Positions 1 to 10,304 of a stretch of 64,000 nt of DNA are shown here, piece by piece. The stretch is taken from contig NC_037088.1 of the NCBI RefSeq assembly GCF_002994745.2, positions 66,482,397-66,546,396 on the forward strand, written 5' to 3'. Every line of letters begins with the position of its first letter. Position 1 is the first letter of the stretch. Under the pieces are notes generated by a model. That model ran no database searches and was not told the DNA's origin. It saw only the letters and a program-made list of their open reading frames with translations. The DNA is from Rosa chinensis. Lineage: Eukaryota > Streptophyta > Magnoliopsida > Rosales > Rosaceae. The position numbers were made by a program, and so were the translations under genes.

Positions 1-545
1 TGTACATGTGTTGGTGTCGGTAGTTAGTAGCTAAGGACCTGCGCACACGATAAACCGTGTTGAAAATTTGAAATGAGACCGACATCCAAACTCACCACAC
101 ATAACCATATATATAATACATGATCAATTACTCTTGCTTGGAAAGATGAACATGATAAAATTTGGTTTATTTGACAATATGTATGCGCAATGTGTTTATT
201 TAATTAAACTTTGTGCAACGACCTTTGGCCCAAAAAAAAAAAATTTCAAAAAACATTACAACAACCACTTTTTTAACTTCTTGCTATGCCTTGGTGGATA
301 AAGTTTTAAGGATTCATATTCACTAACCGTTTGACGAATTGTGTGAAAGGGAATGAAAAACTTAATCAAACAAGGGTGCGCATATATAGAATCATGAAAC
401 TATATATAAGAGCATGAAAAATTTGATTGAAAAGTTGATGTTTTATACTATAAATGATCATCATTGTACTAATTTGATTTAAATCAATGAAAAATATATG
501 CTCTCATTTACCTCCAGAGGGAGAGGTTTTTGTTATAATGAAATT
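1..545. repeat. Left copy of duplicated CNGC-upstream flank
   Basis: This non-coding stretch is closely similar to 27722-28270, and its beginning to 41868-41990, sharing the block around 'ctaaggacctgcgcac' and the later 'gaccgacatccaaactcacc'. In the other two places the block lies upstream of CNGC copies 3 and 4. It is therefore read as the upstream flank of a further CNGC copy lying left of the window. The flank resumes at 880 after a LINE insertion and runs into the PPR relic. Confidence 0.8.
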
Positions 546-557
546 TGTTCATAAAAT

Positions 558-731
558 TTTCAAATCTAGCCATACCTTTTGTGAAGAAGGCAATCAAGCT
601 ACGGATGCCCTTGCTAACTATGGTGTTTCATCAGATGGCTTTATTTGGTGGGATTCAACTCTAGACTTTATGGTGAGTCATTATAATAGGGATCATTTAA
701 GTCTTCCTAATTTTCGGTTTTGTTAATCTGT

Positions 732-772
<41 letters not shown>

Positions 773-879
773 AGGTTAGCTGCGTTTCTTATGCCTGTCC
801 TACCTCATTTCCCTTTGTAACCTTCTTTTCATTAAATAAATTTCACTTGCTTGGTTGAGTTTTCCCAAAAAAAAAAAAA
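558..879 (+). mobile_element. 5'-truncated LINE (L1-type) insertion
   Basis: The insert is absent from the sister flank at about 28270. It is bordered by a 12-bp duplication, tgttcataaaat, at 546-557 and 880-891, and ends in a poly-A run (about 867-879). It encodes the last part of a plant LINE RNase H-like region (EEGNQATDALANYG, then WWDSTLDF) ending in a stop near 726, followed by a TA microsatellite (737-770) and a short 3' UTR. Target duplication, poly-A and 5' truncation fit target-primed reverse transcription. The open frame seems to begin in flank DNA at 487, so no whole protein is implied. Confidence 0.85.
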
Positions 880-1202
880 TGTTCATAAAATACAACAATA
901 GTCTTGATCTGATTTTTCACCTAAAAGACTCTCATTCATCCCATCAACAAATTTGAATTCCCACTCAACTATTTAAACGCAAAAAGTCACTTTTGAGCTC
1001 CAATTAATTAAAAAATTACGCACTGTGCCACTCACTCTTTCTTTTCTAATTAACCTCACTCTCACATCTCTCTCTCCTCGGACAACGCCGACAACCTTGA
1101 CCTCTTCCTCTGATCTCCAACCCGCATTCAACATCCGCCACGCCGACCTCCTTCCGTTTCGTCTTCGGATTCTCCAAGCCCTCCACCACCTCAACCGGGT
1201 TT

Positions 1203-1610
1203 GAAGTCGGATCCTCGCCTTTGGGGTTACCCTGCGCCTTCAAGTCCCCCGGTTTGCTTCGTTTACCGGTGGTCGGAAAACTGGTGCATGCCCTTGCCGT
1301 CAAGGCCGAGCAGATATGTGACGTCTTTGCTGTTGGGTGCAGTGGCTTCGATATGTACTGAAAAACTGGTCTCCGAGATTATGCCCGGAAACTGTTTGAT
1401 AAAATGCCTGAGAGAAACCTTGCCACTTGGAATGCCTACATGTTGGGAAGCCGAATTCTGTGCATTTCTCAATGCCTGCTGTTCGGATACGTTGGCTTTG
1501 GAACTTGTGGCGCGATGTGGGTTTGGGAAAGATGTGGTGATGTGTCAGTGCTCAACCGGGTTTGAAGTCGGATGGTTTGGCATTATAAGAGAACTTGCCA
1601 GTCTGAGATA
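1203..1610 (+). pseudogene. PPR gene relic (MEF11/LOI1-like), copy 1
   Basis: Across several frames the translation gives pieces such as GKQVHALAVKAEQ, DVFVGCS, ARKLFDKMPERNLATWNAYM and CAFLNACCSD. These match the order I recall for Arabidopsis MEF11/LOI1, a PPR-DYW RNA editing protein. Relative to the copy at 28683-29100 it has lost short blocks (near 1443-1470 and 1508) and has shifted frames, so it is the more eroded. No DYW domain or full repeat array is present. It belongs to the duplicated flank module, not to an active gene. Confidence 0.7.
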
Positions 1611-1675
1611 AATTGAATTCTTCCCATTCGGGGATCAGGTAGATGTTATGAAGTGATTCTTAATCTGAGATCTGC

Positions 1676-1984
1676 TATGCTCAACAGAAGGGCCTCCTGT
1701 TGATTTTAAAAATCCAGTCAACTCCATTGAGAAGTTGGAGGGAGCTGTCAAACACAGAAGAGAACTTCGGTTCTATAACTCTGAGGTAGGAGTCCCAAAA
1801 GTTTTTCCAATTCACCCTTGAGGAGAAATTTATCTTTTACTTTAATTTCCTTTATTCACCTTGGGTTTGTTTGTTCGTTTGACAGATGCACTCAGCTGCC
1901 TTTGCCTTGCCTGCTTTTTTGAGGAAGGAGGTGAGTGCACTCCGTGATTCTTCAACTCCAGCAAGACAAAGTGGCTTGTCCTAG
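1676..1984 (+). pseudogene. Spermidine synthase 3' gene fragment (two exons and an intron)
   Basis: The first piece (1676-1785) encodes [20 protein letters not shown] and later [13 protein letters not shown] at 1786 and an AG at 1884-1885 bound a 100-bp intron. The second piece (1886-1984) encodes MHSAAFALPAFLRKEV and ends at TAG. This is the conserved C-terminal end of plant spermidine synthase, which transfers an aminopropyl group from decarboxylated S-adenosylmethionine to putrescine. The catalytic core is missing, so it cannot be functional. The retained intron means it arrived as DNA and not as a retrocopy. It follows the PPR relic directly and I do not see it in the sister flanks. Confidence 0.8.
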
Positions 1985-2416
1985 TAAATAACTAGCGACA
2001 ACTCTATCTTCCTGATTATTGAAATGAGTACTGCATGGAAGAATAGAGACCAGGTAATTATCAAGTGTAGATGGAGCTCCTTCTGAAGCATCGGTGGGAT
2101 TTAAGTTTTACTGTGATGTTATGTCTTGAATGACCTATTACTATATGTTTAGCCCTGTTACATTATTGGATCTTATGAGTAATTTGCTCAGTAATCAAAT
2201 AATTATGAATATTTTCATTCGATTTTTTTTTTTATCGTTTTTAGGCAATGATCAATTTTTCTTCAAACGATATGAAACTACAACTAGCGTTAGGATTAAC
2301 AGCAGACAAGAGTTCGCATTTAGAGTTGTTTTGAATTAACACACAATTCAGGATAACTACTAGCTAGCATCTGATCTTGTTTTGTCCTACAAATCAAATA
2401 GCTTAAGGTAACCATG
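1985..2416. other. Gene-free stretch between SPDS relic and CNGC copy 1
   Basis: AT-rich sequence with no supported gene. The part next to 1984 is probably the old 3' UTR of the spermidine synthase fragment, and the part next to 2417 is the 3' flank of CNGC copy 1. Confidence 0.5.
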
Positions 2417-2718
2417 TTAGCAACGATTAACAGGGTATAGCCGCAGGTACCCAAGTTCTTGGGAGTAAGTAGACAATTGAGGAGCTTTTATATGCTTCTT
2501 TGATCGATTACGGCGACGGGCTCTTAGGGAAGAAAGAGCCAATTCCTGCAGCTGAGAATTGTTTCTGTTCAAATCGGGAACCGCCTTGCTGAAATGCCAC
2601 CAGAATTTGGAGACCACAGCCTTCAAGTCCTTTGCCATGAGAGAAAAGGCTTCAACTTTTGTATGGCATTTTACATTTTGGGTCGAGATAGGGAGGTCGA
2701 AGAAGGACATGTATGAGG

Positions 2719-3320
2719 TGTTGGGAAAATTAATAGAATGGAAATAATAACTCCAACCACAAAAGGATAATATGCAAAGAAATAAAACGAGTAAAGGAAA
2801 GTGAACACCAGATATAACGTGGTTCAGCAAAATGCCTACGTCCACGGGGCAGCAACAACAAGAACTTCCACTATGATAATGTGGGTACAAGAGATACACA
2901 ACTTCAAGAACAACTACTTGAAGGAAACTCTCTTTCACACTTGTTTTGCTATCTAACCACAACTACACTCTCAACATGTAGTAAAACACTCTTCACTCTC
3001 TACTTGGATGAAGATGTTTTTCTCACACAGTTTGTAGGTTGGGCTCTCGGCCTCTTTTCTGCACTCTCCTCTTCCTTTCTTGTTCTTGTGCTTCTTCGAC
3101 TGCCGATATGGGATTATATATATCCCACACTCTCTCTCCAGCTCTCTCTCCAATGCCGGCTGCAGGTTTTTCTCTTTTCCCTATCTTCTGCTACTTTTCC
3201 TTTTCCCTGTTTTCTGCTACTTTTCCTTTTCCCTGTTTTCTGCCACTTTTCTTTGTCTCCTGCTTTCTTACTTTGTCTCCCACGTTCTTCTTCCTCCAAT
3301 TAAGGAGGGATGGCCCAACA
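2719..3320 (-). repeat. Copia-1 3' LTR
   Basis: A 602-bp direct repeat of 7395-7996 with TGTTGGG...CCCAACA ends. It contains the phrase 'tatatatccc' in a TATA-like context and pyrimidine-rich repeats (ccttttccctgttttctgct, twice). Confidence 0.96.
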
Positions 3321-3336
3321 ATCTCCCCCTCCCGAC

Positions 3337-6300
3337 TTAGATGGAGGGATGCGTCAGTCCTGACGCGCTTCTGCAAAACTCAAACTTTTGTTGTTGAACA
3401 ACTTTGGTCAACATATCTGAAATGTTCTTGTTGGTGTGGATTTTCCTCAACTGGAAAAACTTCTTTGACACTGCATCTCGGATCCAATGATACCGATGAT
3501 CAATGTGCTTAGTGCGAGGGTGATACATTGAATTTTTGCTCAAGTGAATAGCACTCTGACTATCACAATGTACCACATAATTTCCTTGCTTCACACCCAA
3601 CTCTTGAACGAACCTTTGCAGCCATATCATTTCCTTGCCAGCTTCATTTGCTGCTAAGTACTCTGATTCTGTGGTGGATAATGCAACACATTTCTGTAAC
3701 TTGGACTGCCATGACACAGCTCCCCCAGAAAATGTAAATAAGTATGCAGAAGTGGACTTTCGATTATCAAGGTCTCCTGCCAAATCTGCATCTGTAAAAC
3801 CTTCCAAGATTGGTTCTGATCCACCAAAACATAAACACAACTTTGAGGTGCCCCTCAAATATTTGAGTATCCACTTGACAGCTTCCCAATGCTCTCTGCC
3901 AGGATTAGAAAGATATCTACTAACAACACCAACTGCATGTGCAATATCAGGGCGAGTGCATACCATGGCATACATAAGACTACCAACAGCTGACGAGTAA
4001 GGGATACCTGCCATCTTGTCTTTCTCCACTTGTGTAGTTGGACATGATAATCTGCTTAACTTGAAATGATTACCTAGAGGTGAGCTTACTGACTTAGCTT
4101 CTTTCATGTTGAACCTTTCAAGCACTCGTTCAACATACCTCTCCTGTGACAGCCATAATTTCTTCGCCTGCCTGTCACGAGTAATCTCCATGCCCAAAAT
4201 CTGCTTAGCTGGCCCTAAGTCTTTCATATCAAATGACTTTGATAAATCTGCTTTCAACTTATGAATCATAGAAACATCTTTGCCCACTATTAACATATCA
4301 TCAACATAGAGCAACAAGATAATGAAGTTACCTCCAGTAAACCGCTGGAGATACACACATGGATCTGCATCAGTTCTCTTGTACCCATGACCCACCATGA
4401 ATGAGTCAAATTTCTTATACCATTGCCTTGGCGCTTGCTTAAGCCCGTATAGACTTTTCTTCAACTTGCAAACCATGTGCTGCTTTCCCTCGACTTCGAA
4501 ACCTTCTGGTTGCTCCATGTATATTTCTTCTTCCAAATCACCATGAAGAAATGCAGTTTTCACATCTAACTGCTCCACCTCAAGATCCATGCTAGCTGCC
4601 ATGCCCAAAATGATTCTGATAGAAGTCATCTTGACAACTGGTGAGAAGATCTCATCAAAATCTATTCCTTCCTTCTGCCCAAAACCTTTCACTACCAAGC
4701 GAGCCTTGAACTTTGTCAACTGTTCGTTCTCGTCTCTCTTCAATTTGAACACCCATTTATTTTTGAGTGCTTTTCTGCCTTTAGGAAGCTCCACCAATTC
4801 ATAGGTGTCATTCTTCAATAAGGACTCCATTTCAGACTTCATCGCCAACATCCACTTATCACAGTCTGCATGAGTCTTTGCCTCCTCAAAGCATTCAGGC
4901 TCTCCATCATTGGTCAACAGAATGTATCTGGAATATGGATCATCTCCATCACTAGTCACCAATATATATTGTGAAGAATGATACTTGGTATTTGGCTTTG
5001 GCTCTCTGTTGGATCTTCGAACTGGTACTTGGGCATTTTCTAGCTGCTCCCCCTGATTTGGCTCCCCCTGATCATTATCTTCAGGTTCTGCTGCTTCTGC
5101 TTCCGCCATATCAGGAACATCTTCATTTACCATATCTTGAGCTTTGTCACTAGGTTCTTCTTGAAGCGGTGATGAATCGTATGTGAGCTGGTCTGCATGT
5201 TCTACTTCATTTTTGTCAAAATCCGCAATGGTTTGACCTTCATGAAACACCACATCTCTGCTTCTGAATAATTTCTTGGTCTTTGGATTCCACAATCGGT
5301 AGCCCATCTCTTCATTGCCATATCCAAGAAAGATACACGGCATGGCCTTGTCATCCAGCTTTGATCTTTGCTCCTTTGGCACATGTGCAAATGCTTTGCA
5401 CCCAAACACCCTCAAGTGGGAATATGAAGCGCTTCTACCGGTCCATACGCCTTCGGGAGTCTCCAAGCCCAACGGTACACATGGTGTTCGGTTAATAAGG
5501 TAACATGCAGTTGTCATTGCTTCGCCCCAAAACTTCTTTGTCAGGTTGGCCGTCTTCAGCATGCTTCTCACTTTTTCTAGAATGGTGCGGTTCATCCTCT
5601 CTGCGACACCATTATGTTGTGGGGTGCCAGGAATTGTCTTCACGTGTTTGATGCCATGCTTCGAACAATAATCTCTGAACTCGTTCGAAGTGTATTCTCC
5701 GCCATTGTCACTACGGATACATTTGAGAGTTCTCCCTGTCTCCCTCTCCACCATGGCATGAAATTCCTTAAAGGTTTGAAACACCTGGTCTTTTGTTTTC
5801 AACAAATAAACCCAAACCTTTCGTGAAGCATCATCAATATAAGTGACAAAATATTTATTATGACCTACTGATTCAACTTCCATAGGGCCACATACATCTG
5901 AGTGTACTAGGTCTAATACATTTTCTTTTCTCGTAAATGTTCTTGTGAAACTAACTTTATGTTGTTTACCAAATAAACAATAATCACAAGAGTCAAGTGA
6001 GGTACCTTTGGCAAAGGGAATTAGAGACTTCTTTGCCAAAACTTGCAATCCCTTCTCACTCATATGACCTAGTCGCTTGTGCCATAGACTTGGAGAAGAG
6101 TCGTCTGCAACATTCAATTCTCCTTTGCATATTTTGCCATATGTCTTATAGAGGGTGCAACACATCTTCCCTCTAGCAATCACCAACGATCCCTTGGTAA
6201 GCCTCCACTTTTGATCACCTCCATGATGATGAAACCCTTGTCGGTCAAGCACACCAGTTGACATCAAATTGAGACGTAGACCCGGAACATATCTAACATC

Positions 6301-7359
6301 TTTTAACATAAGCTTGTTGCCCAAATCGGTCTCAAAACAAATATCTCCAATTCCTGAAATCTTGGAGTAACCATCGTTGCCCATCTTCACCCTCCCAAAG
6401 TCACCGCCTTGGTATGTAGTGAAGTACTCCAAGTGTGGAGTAGCATGGAAAGAAGCTCCAGAATCAACGACCCATGCAACACTGGAACAATCATCAACAT
6501 GTAAGCATTCACCTTCAAGACAAAGGAACTCACATTCATCATGAGACACGGAAGCTGCAGTGTTTCTCGTGTCATCGTTCGGTTGATGAGTATTGCCATC
6601 TCGACCCTCCTTCGGATCCTTCTTCAATTTGTTGCAATTCTTCTTCATGTGGCCAAAAATACCACAATGATGGCATTTTCCATTGAATCTTGTTCTGGAT
6701 CTGCTCATACTTCTTCCATGGCCTTTGGGTCCTCTGCTTTTGCTCCTTCCTCTATGCTCCGTCACAAAGACTTGGCTATTGTCCGAGCTTGAAGATTTTC
6801 TTCTAGTTTCTTCATTCAACATGTTATTTTTAACATTATCCATAGACAATACACCATCTGGAGCAGAATTACTTACAGTTACAACAAAGGTCTCCCAATT
6901 GTCCGGCAATGATCCCAATAGCAACAAGGCTTGCAACTCGTCATCAATCTTCATGTCCATCGTGGCCAATTGATTGATTGTACTTTGGAAGTTGTTGAGG
7001 TGCTCGGTCACTCTAACACCATCTTTGTACTTCATGTTTACGAGCTCCTTGATTAGAAATGCTTTCTTGGCAGCAGTTTTCTTCTCGAACAAGGACGTCA
7101 ACTTCAGCCATAATTCACGTGCATTGGTTTCATTAGACACATGGTGGAATACACTGTCATCCACCCATTCGCGGATGTAACCGATGGCTTTGCGGTTCAT
7201 CTTAGTCCAAGTCGGAACTGAAGTTCCTTCCGGCTTGGCCGCCTCTCCTACGATTGGCTCATGCAAATCTTTGCAATAGAGAATATCCTCCATTCTCGGC
7301 TTCCATGTAATCCAATTAGAGTGGTTGAGTCGGATCATGGTACTCCGTGAACTTTCCAT
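3337..7359 (-). CDS. Copia-1 gag-pol polyprotein, 1340 aa, open
   Basis: A single open frame starting at ATG 7359, about 35 bp inside the 5' LTR, and stopping at 3337. In order: gag; zinc knuckle CHHCGIFGHMKKNC near residue 228; aspartic protease VVDSGASF near 297; integrase HHCC zinc region and catalytic core (SDVCGPM near 485, SDNGGEY, PQHNGVAERMN); reverse transcriptase with LLYVDDML near 1020; RNase H with FTDADLAG near 1188. The order PR-INT-RT-RH defines Ty1/copia, and the style resembles the Tork/Tnt1 group. No internal stop or shift was seen, unlike the other retroelements here. Confidence 0.95.
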   Translation of the reverse strand: MESSRSTMIRLNHSNWITWKPRMEDILYCKDLHEPIVGEAAKPEGTSVPTWTKMNRKAIGYIREWVDDSVFHHVSNETNARELWLKLTSLFEKKTAAKKAFLIKELVNMKYKDGVRVTEHLNNFQSTINQLATMDMKIDDELQALLLLGSLPDNWETFVVTVSNSAPDGVLSMDNVKNNMLNEETRRKSSSSDNSQVFVTEHRGRSKSRGPKGHGRSMSRSRTRFNGKCHHCGIFGHMKKNCNKLKKDPKEGRDGNTHQPNDDTRNTAASVSHDECEFLCLEGECLHVDDCSSVAWVVDSGASFHATPHLEYFTTYQGGDFGRVKMGNDGYSKISGIGDICFETDLGNKLMLKDVRYVPGLRLNLMSTGVLDRQGFHHHGGDQKWRLTKGSLVIARGKMCCTLYKTYGKICKGELNVADDSSPSLWHKRLGHMSEKGLQVLAKKSLIPFAKGTSLDSCDYCLFGKQHKVSFTRTFTRKENVLDLVHSDVCGPMEVESVGHNKYFVTYIDDASRKVWVYLLKTKDQVFQTFKEFHAMVERETGRTLKCIRSDNGGEYTSNEFRDYCSKHGIKHVKTIPGTPQHNGVAERMNRTILEKVRSMLKTANLTKKFWGEAMTTACYLINRTPCVPLGLETPEGVWTGRSASYSHLRVFGCKAFAHVPKEQRSKLDDKAMPCIFLGYGNEEMGYRLWNPKTKKLFRSRDVVFHEGQTIADFDKNEVEHADQLTYDSSPLQEEPSDKAQDMVNEDVPDMAEAEAAEPEDNDQGEPNQGEQLENAQVPVRRSNREPKPNTKYHSSQYILVTSDGDDPYSRYILLTNDGEPECFEEAKTHADCDKWMLAMKSEMESLLKNDTYELVELPKGRKALKNKWVFKLKRDENEQLTKFKARLVVKGFGQKEGIDFDEIFSPVVKMTSIRIILGMAASMDLEVEQLDVKTAFLHGDLEEEIYMEQPEGFEVEGKQHMVCKLKKSLYGLKQAPRQWYKKFDSFMVGHGYKRTDADPCVYLQRFTGGNFIILLLYVDDMLIVGKDVSMIHKLKADLSKSFDMKDLGPAKQILGMEITRDRQAKKLWLSQERYVERVLERFNMKEAKSVSSPLGNHFKLSRLSCPTTQVEKDKMAGIPYSSAVGSLMYAMVCTRPDIAHAVGVVSRYLSNPGREHWEAVKWILKYLRGTSKLCLCFGGSEPILEGFTDADLAGDLDNRKSTSAYLFTFSGGAVSWQSKLQKCVALSTTESEYLAANEAGKEMIWLQRFVQELGVKQGNYVVHCDSQSAIHLSKNSMYHPRTKHIDHRYHWIRDAVSKKFFQLRKIHTNKNISDMLTKVVQQQKFEFCRSASGLTHPSI

Positions 7360-7394
7360 TCTAGCACCTTACGAACCAAGAGCTCTGATACCAC

Positions 7395-7996
7395 TGTTGG
7401 GAAAATTAATAGAATGGAAATAATAACTCCAACCACAAAAGGATAATATGCAAAGAAATAAAACGAGTAAAGGAAAGTGAACATCAGATATAACGTGGTT
7501 CAGCAAAATGCCTACGTCCACGGGGCAGCAACAACAAGAACTTCCACTATGATAATGTGGGTACAAGAGATACACAACTTCAAGAACAACTACTTGAAGG
7601 AAACTCTCTTTCACACTTGTTTTGCTATCTAACCACAACTACACTCTCAACATGTAGTAAAACACTCTTCACTCTCTACTTGGATGAAGATGTTTTTCTC
7701 ACACAGTTTGTAGGTTGGGCTCTCGGCCTCTTTTCTGCACTCTCCTCTTCCTTTCTTGTTCTTGTGCTTCTTCGACTGCCGATATGGGATTATATATATC
7801 CCACACTCTCTCTCCAGCTCTCTCTCCAATGCCGGCTGCAGGTTTTTCTCTTTTCCCTATCTTCTGCTACTTTTCCTTTTCCCTGTTTTCTGCTACTTTT
7901 CCTTTTCCCTGTTTTCTGCCACTTTTCTTTGTCTCCTGCTTTCTTACTTTGTCTCCCACGTTCTTCTTCCTCCAATTAAGGAGGGATGGCCCAACA
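7395..7996 (-). repeat. Copia-1 5' LTR
   Basis: The 602-bp partner of 2719-3320. It is followed on the minus strand by the primer-binding site and flanked outside by TGAGG at 7997-8001, which is CNGC exon sequence. Confidence 0.96.
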
Positions 7997-10304
7997 TGAG
8001 GAAGCCCAACTCAAAAGTTCTTCTCGATAGAAATCACCTTTACCAAGACACAGTGTGATTGAGGAACCCAATTTTATTGAACCATCAGTACTTGTTGTGT
8101 AAGTCCATATAATGCCTTCTGCGTTGAAGAGCATTAGATCAAGTGGTTCTCCTGCTCGAATTACATAACTGTTCTCCGTGTAGATTACTGGTTTCAGATT
8201 GTCGCAGACGAGTTTTAACACACTTTCATCCATATATCGAAGCATCGGTACCTATATATATAAAGCTCAGGTCAATCCAATAAGAATTAGAACATGCAAG
8301 ATAATTCATGGACTGAAGCCAAGGGAAGCAAGTATTTACTTTCTTAAGTGAGTCCATGCAGAGAAGGCGCTGTATGGACCTTCTGTCCTTCCCGGGAAGA
8401 ATAGAGAGTAGATTCTCCACATGAACATCTTTGTTTTCTTCCAATTTCTGTCTTACGTTTTCGATGATCACTGTCTTCATATCGTTAGGGAGATGATTTC
8501 TGGACATCCACCATTGTATCTCAAGCTCTTTCATTATCATCTTCTGTCTTATCTCTTCCGATTTCGTAGTTGCCAACTGTATATACGTCTGTTATTCCAG
8601 AACACAGACAACAATGGAGCTCAGCACAATGTATCCTTTTTGAATTTAAAAACTAAACAGTGGAGAGCTGCATTACCAACCTGTACATTTCCAATAAGAT
8701 ACAAAATAGTAGCAAACCAATTAGAGATATAACGATTGCGAAGCAGTTTTCGCACACATAGGTACTCGTTTCCAAATTTTGACCAAGAGAACTGCAGAAA
8801 TTTACAATAGTTAGTTTGAACACTGCGAATGACATCACAGTATATACAGTTTATGTGTATCTGTATATGAGGACCTTAGATTTCGCAGACCCCACCAGAA
8901 AGAGTAAAAGAACTTCTTGGGAAAATCAGACAAATCGGGCTCAAGGGCATTAAGGAAGATTCCAAAATTAAATTGTGCTGCATTTGATGGAATTGCAGCC
9001 GAGCAATTTTTGCTGAGGAGTGTGATATATTGTTGATTTCTAGGTGTGTCATCACAGTAGTAAGTTGACATACATTCTATAATATTAGGATGTCCTTCAC
9101 AAGCCCTGTGCCAGCATGATGTCTCTCGTTGAATAGAAATGAAACACCAAAAGGCTCCAAGTACCTAAAAATTAACAGCTTAATCAATCAATAGAAAACT
9201 CAGTCAAGCAGTTGGTACCAAAGGAACTAATTAAAGATTTATGGGAATGATTACAATGGAGATTAAACTTACATGACTAGCGAGGATGTAGAGAAAAATA
9301 CTGAATGCACCTCTAGCCCATATTCCGGTTTGTTTAAGTTCTTTACACGAAAGGTAGATTCTATAAATCTTTGGCATATATTGAAAGAGCAGGAACCCGT
9401 TTAAAATCTTCTTTCTGTAATCTGAGCCATCCATTTTCAGAAAGAATACCAACAGCGCCACCTTCACAAGACACAGAATTGATGAATTGAATATATTAGC
9501 TACTAGCTAGGCTCAAAAGGGAAAATCTAACAATGTATAGGCATAGAGGAAAATATGTTATGTCTTACTTGTGGGATCGGAAGAATGGCTATAAAGTCTA
9601 ATGATGGAGATAGATAACCAGGACATCTTCTGAGATATTGCCTTGGCAAAGCCAAGTAACTCTGCCTTTTTCCATGGCCAACCTGGCTTTCCTCTTTTTG
9701 ATATCTCTGACACCACAGTGTTGGTACTAACACGAATTTCATGTATAATATGCATTATGAAAGTCATTTCGGTGAGTGATCGGAGGGCTAGAGCTGCAGT
9801 TCTCACCCTCTTGTCCCCATCAATGCCCTTTTTATCTTTGTTGATGTAGGGGATGTAGGAGAACAAAGGATCTGCGGTTACTAAAATCAGACATGAAATC
9901 ACAGATATCTTATACCACATTGCAATGAAGGCCCCCTGGGGGTCAAAAAATTCCTTAAAGGTAGGCCATTTTGTCTCTGACAATATTGAATGTCCTCCAC
10001 TGTTCATAGGAGTCTTAGGAGATTGCAGCCTCCCTTTACTGTCTAAAGTGTAACCTGCTGTAATGCTGATATAAAAACATACAAATTAGTTGAAGCCATG
10101 AAGTTTTTCTTTCAAAAAATGGACGCGAGCTAGCTAGCTTTCGTTACATGAAGTTTTTTTTCTTTCAAGCGTATTGAAGTTGTTTAGGCCTTTAGGGACT
10201 AAAAGTGAAACAAATACTGACAATTTGTTGAAGCAAGAGTAATTTGGCTCCTAGAATTAAGCGGCTAACCTTATGATGAAGCTGTCGTCTGGATTAATAG
10301 CCAT

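Larger units (their letters stand above)
2719..7996 (-). mobile_element. Young, structurally complete Copia LTR retrotransposon
   Basis: LTRs at 2719-3320 and 7395-7996 are both 602 bp, start TGTTGGG and end CCCAACA. The 5-bp target duplication TGAGG lies at 2714-2718 and 7997-8001. Read on the minus strand, the 5' LTR is 7395-7996. A primer-binding site TGGTATCAGAGC (initiator-Met tRNA type) is just inside it at about 7382-7393. A purine tract lies at about 3321-3333 before the 3' LTR. The only LTR difference I found is C at 2808 versus T at 7484. It sits inside the last exon of CNGC copy 1. With one long open reading frame and near-identical LTRs it looks recent and possibly still mobile. 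Confidence 0.97.
2417..10304 (-). pseudogene. CNGC copy 1, cyclic nucleotide-gated channel pseudogene
   Basis: Exons read on the minus strand: 10304-10270, 10065-9569, 9461-9273, 9164-8875, 8791-8681, 8588-8340, and 8251-7997 joined to 2718-2417. They cover the six-helix channel, the pore (FWWGLRNL, then SSLGQNLETST with the usual plant GQN filter), the C-linker and the cyclic nucleotide-binding domain (CNBD). There are three lesions. A GATA duplication near 9608-9617 shifts the S3 frame: exons 1+2 total 532 nt, and removing 4 restores phase. One T is missing near 8701-8707 in S6 (exon 5 is 111 nt against 112 in all sisters). A Copia element sits in the CNBD exon. Reading across the empty insertion site stays in frame, so that exon was open before the element landed. 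The C-terminus is longer and more basic than in copies 2-4. Confidence 0.9.

Noticed and set aside
2881..3512. Open frames of 140 and 157 codons within the LTR, repeated at 7557-7999
   Set aside because: They are translations of pyrimidine-rich LTR sequence and occur identically in both LTRs.
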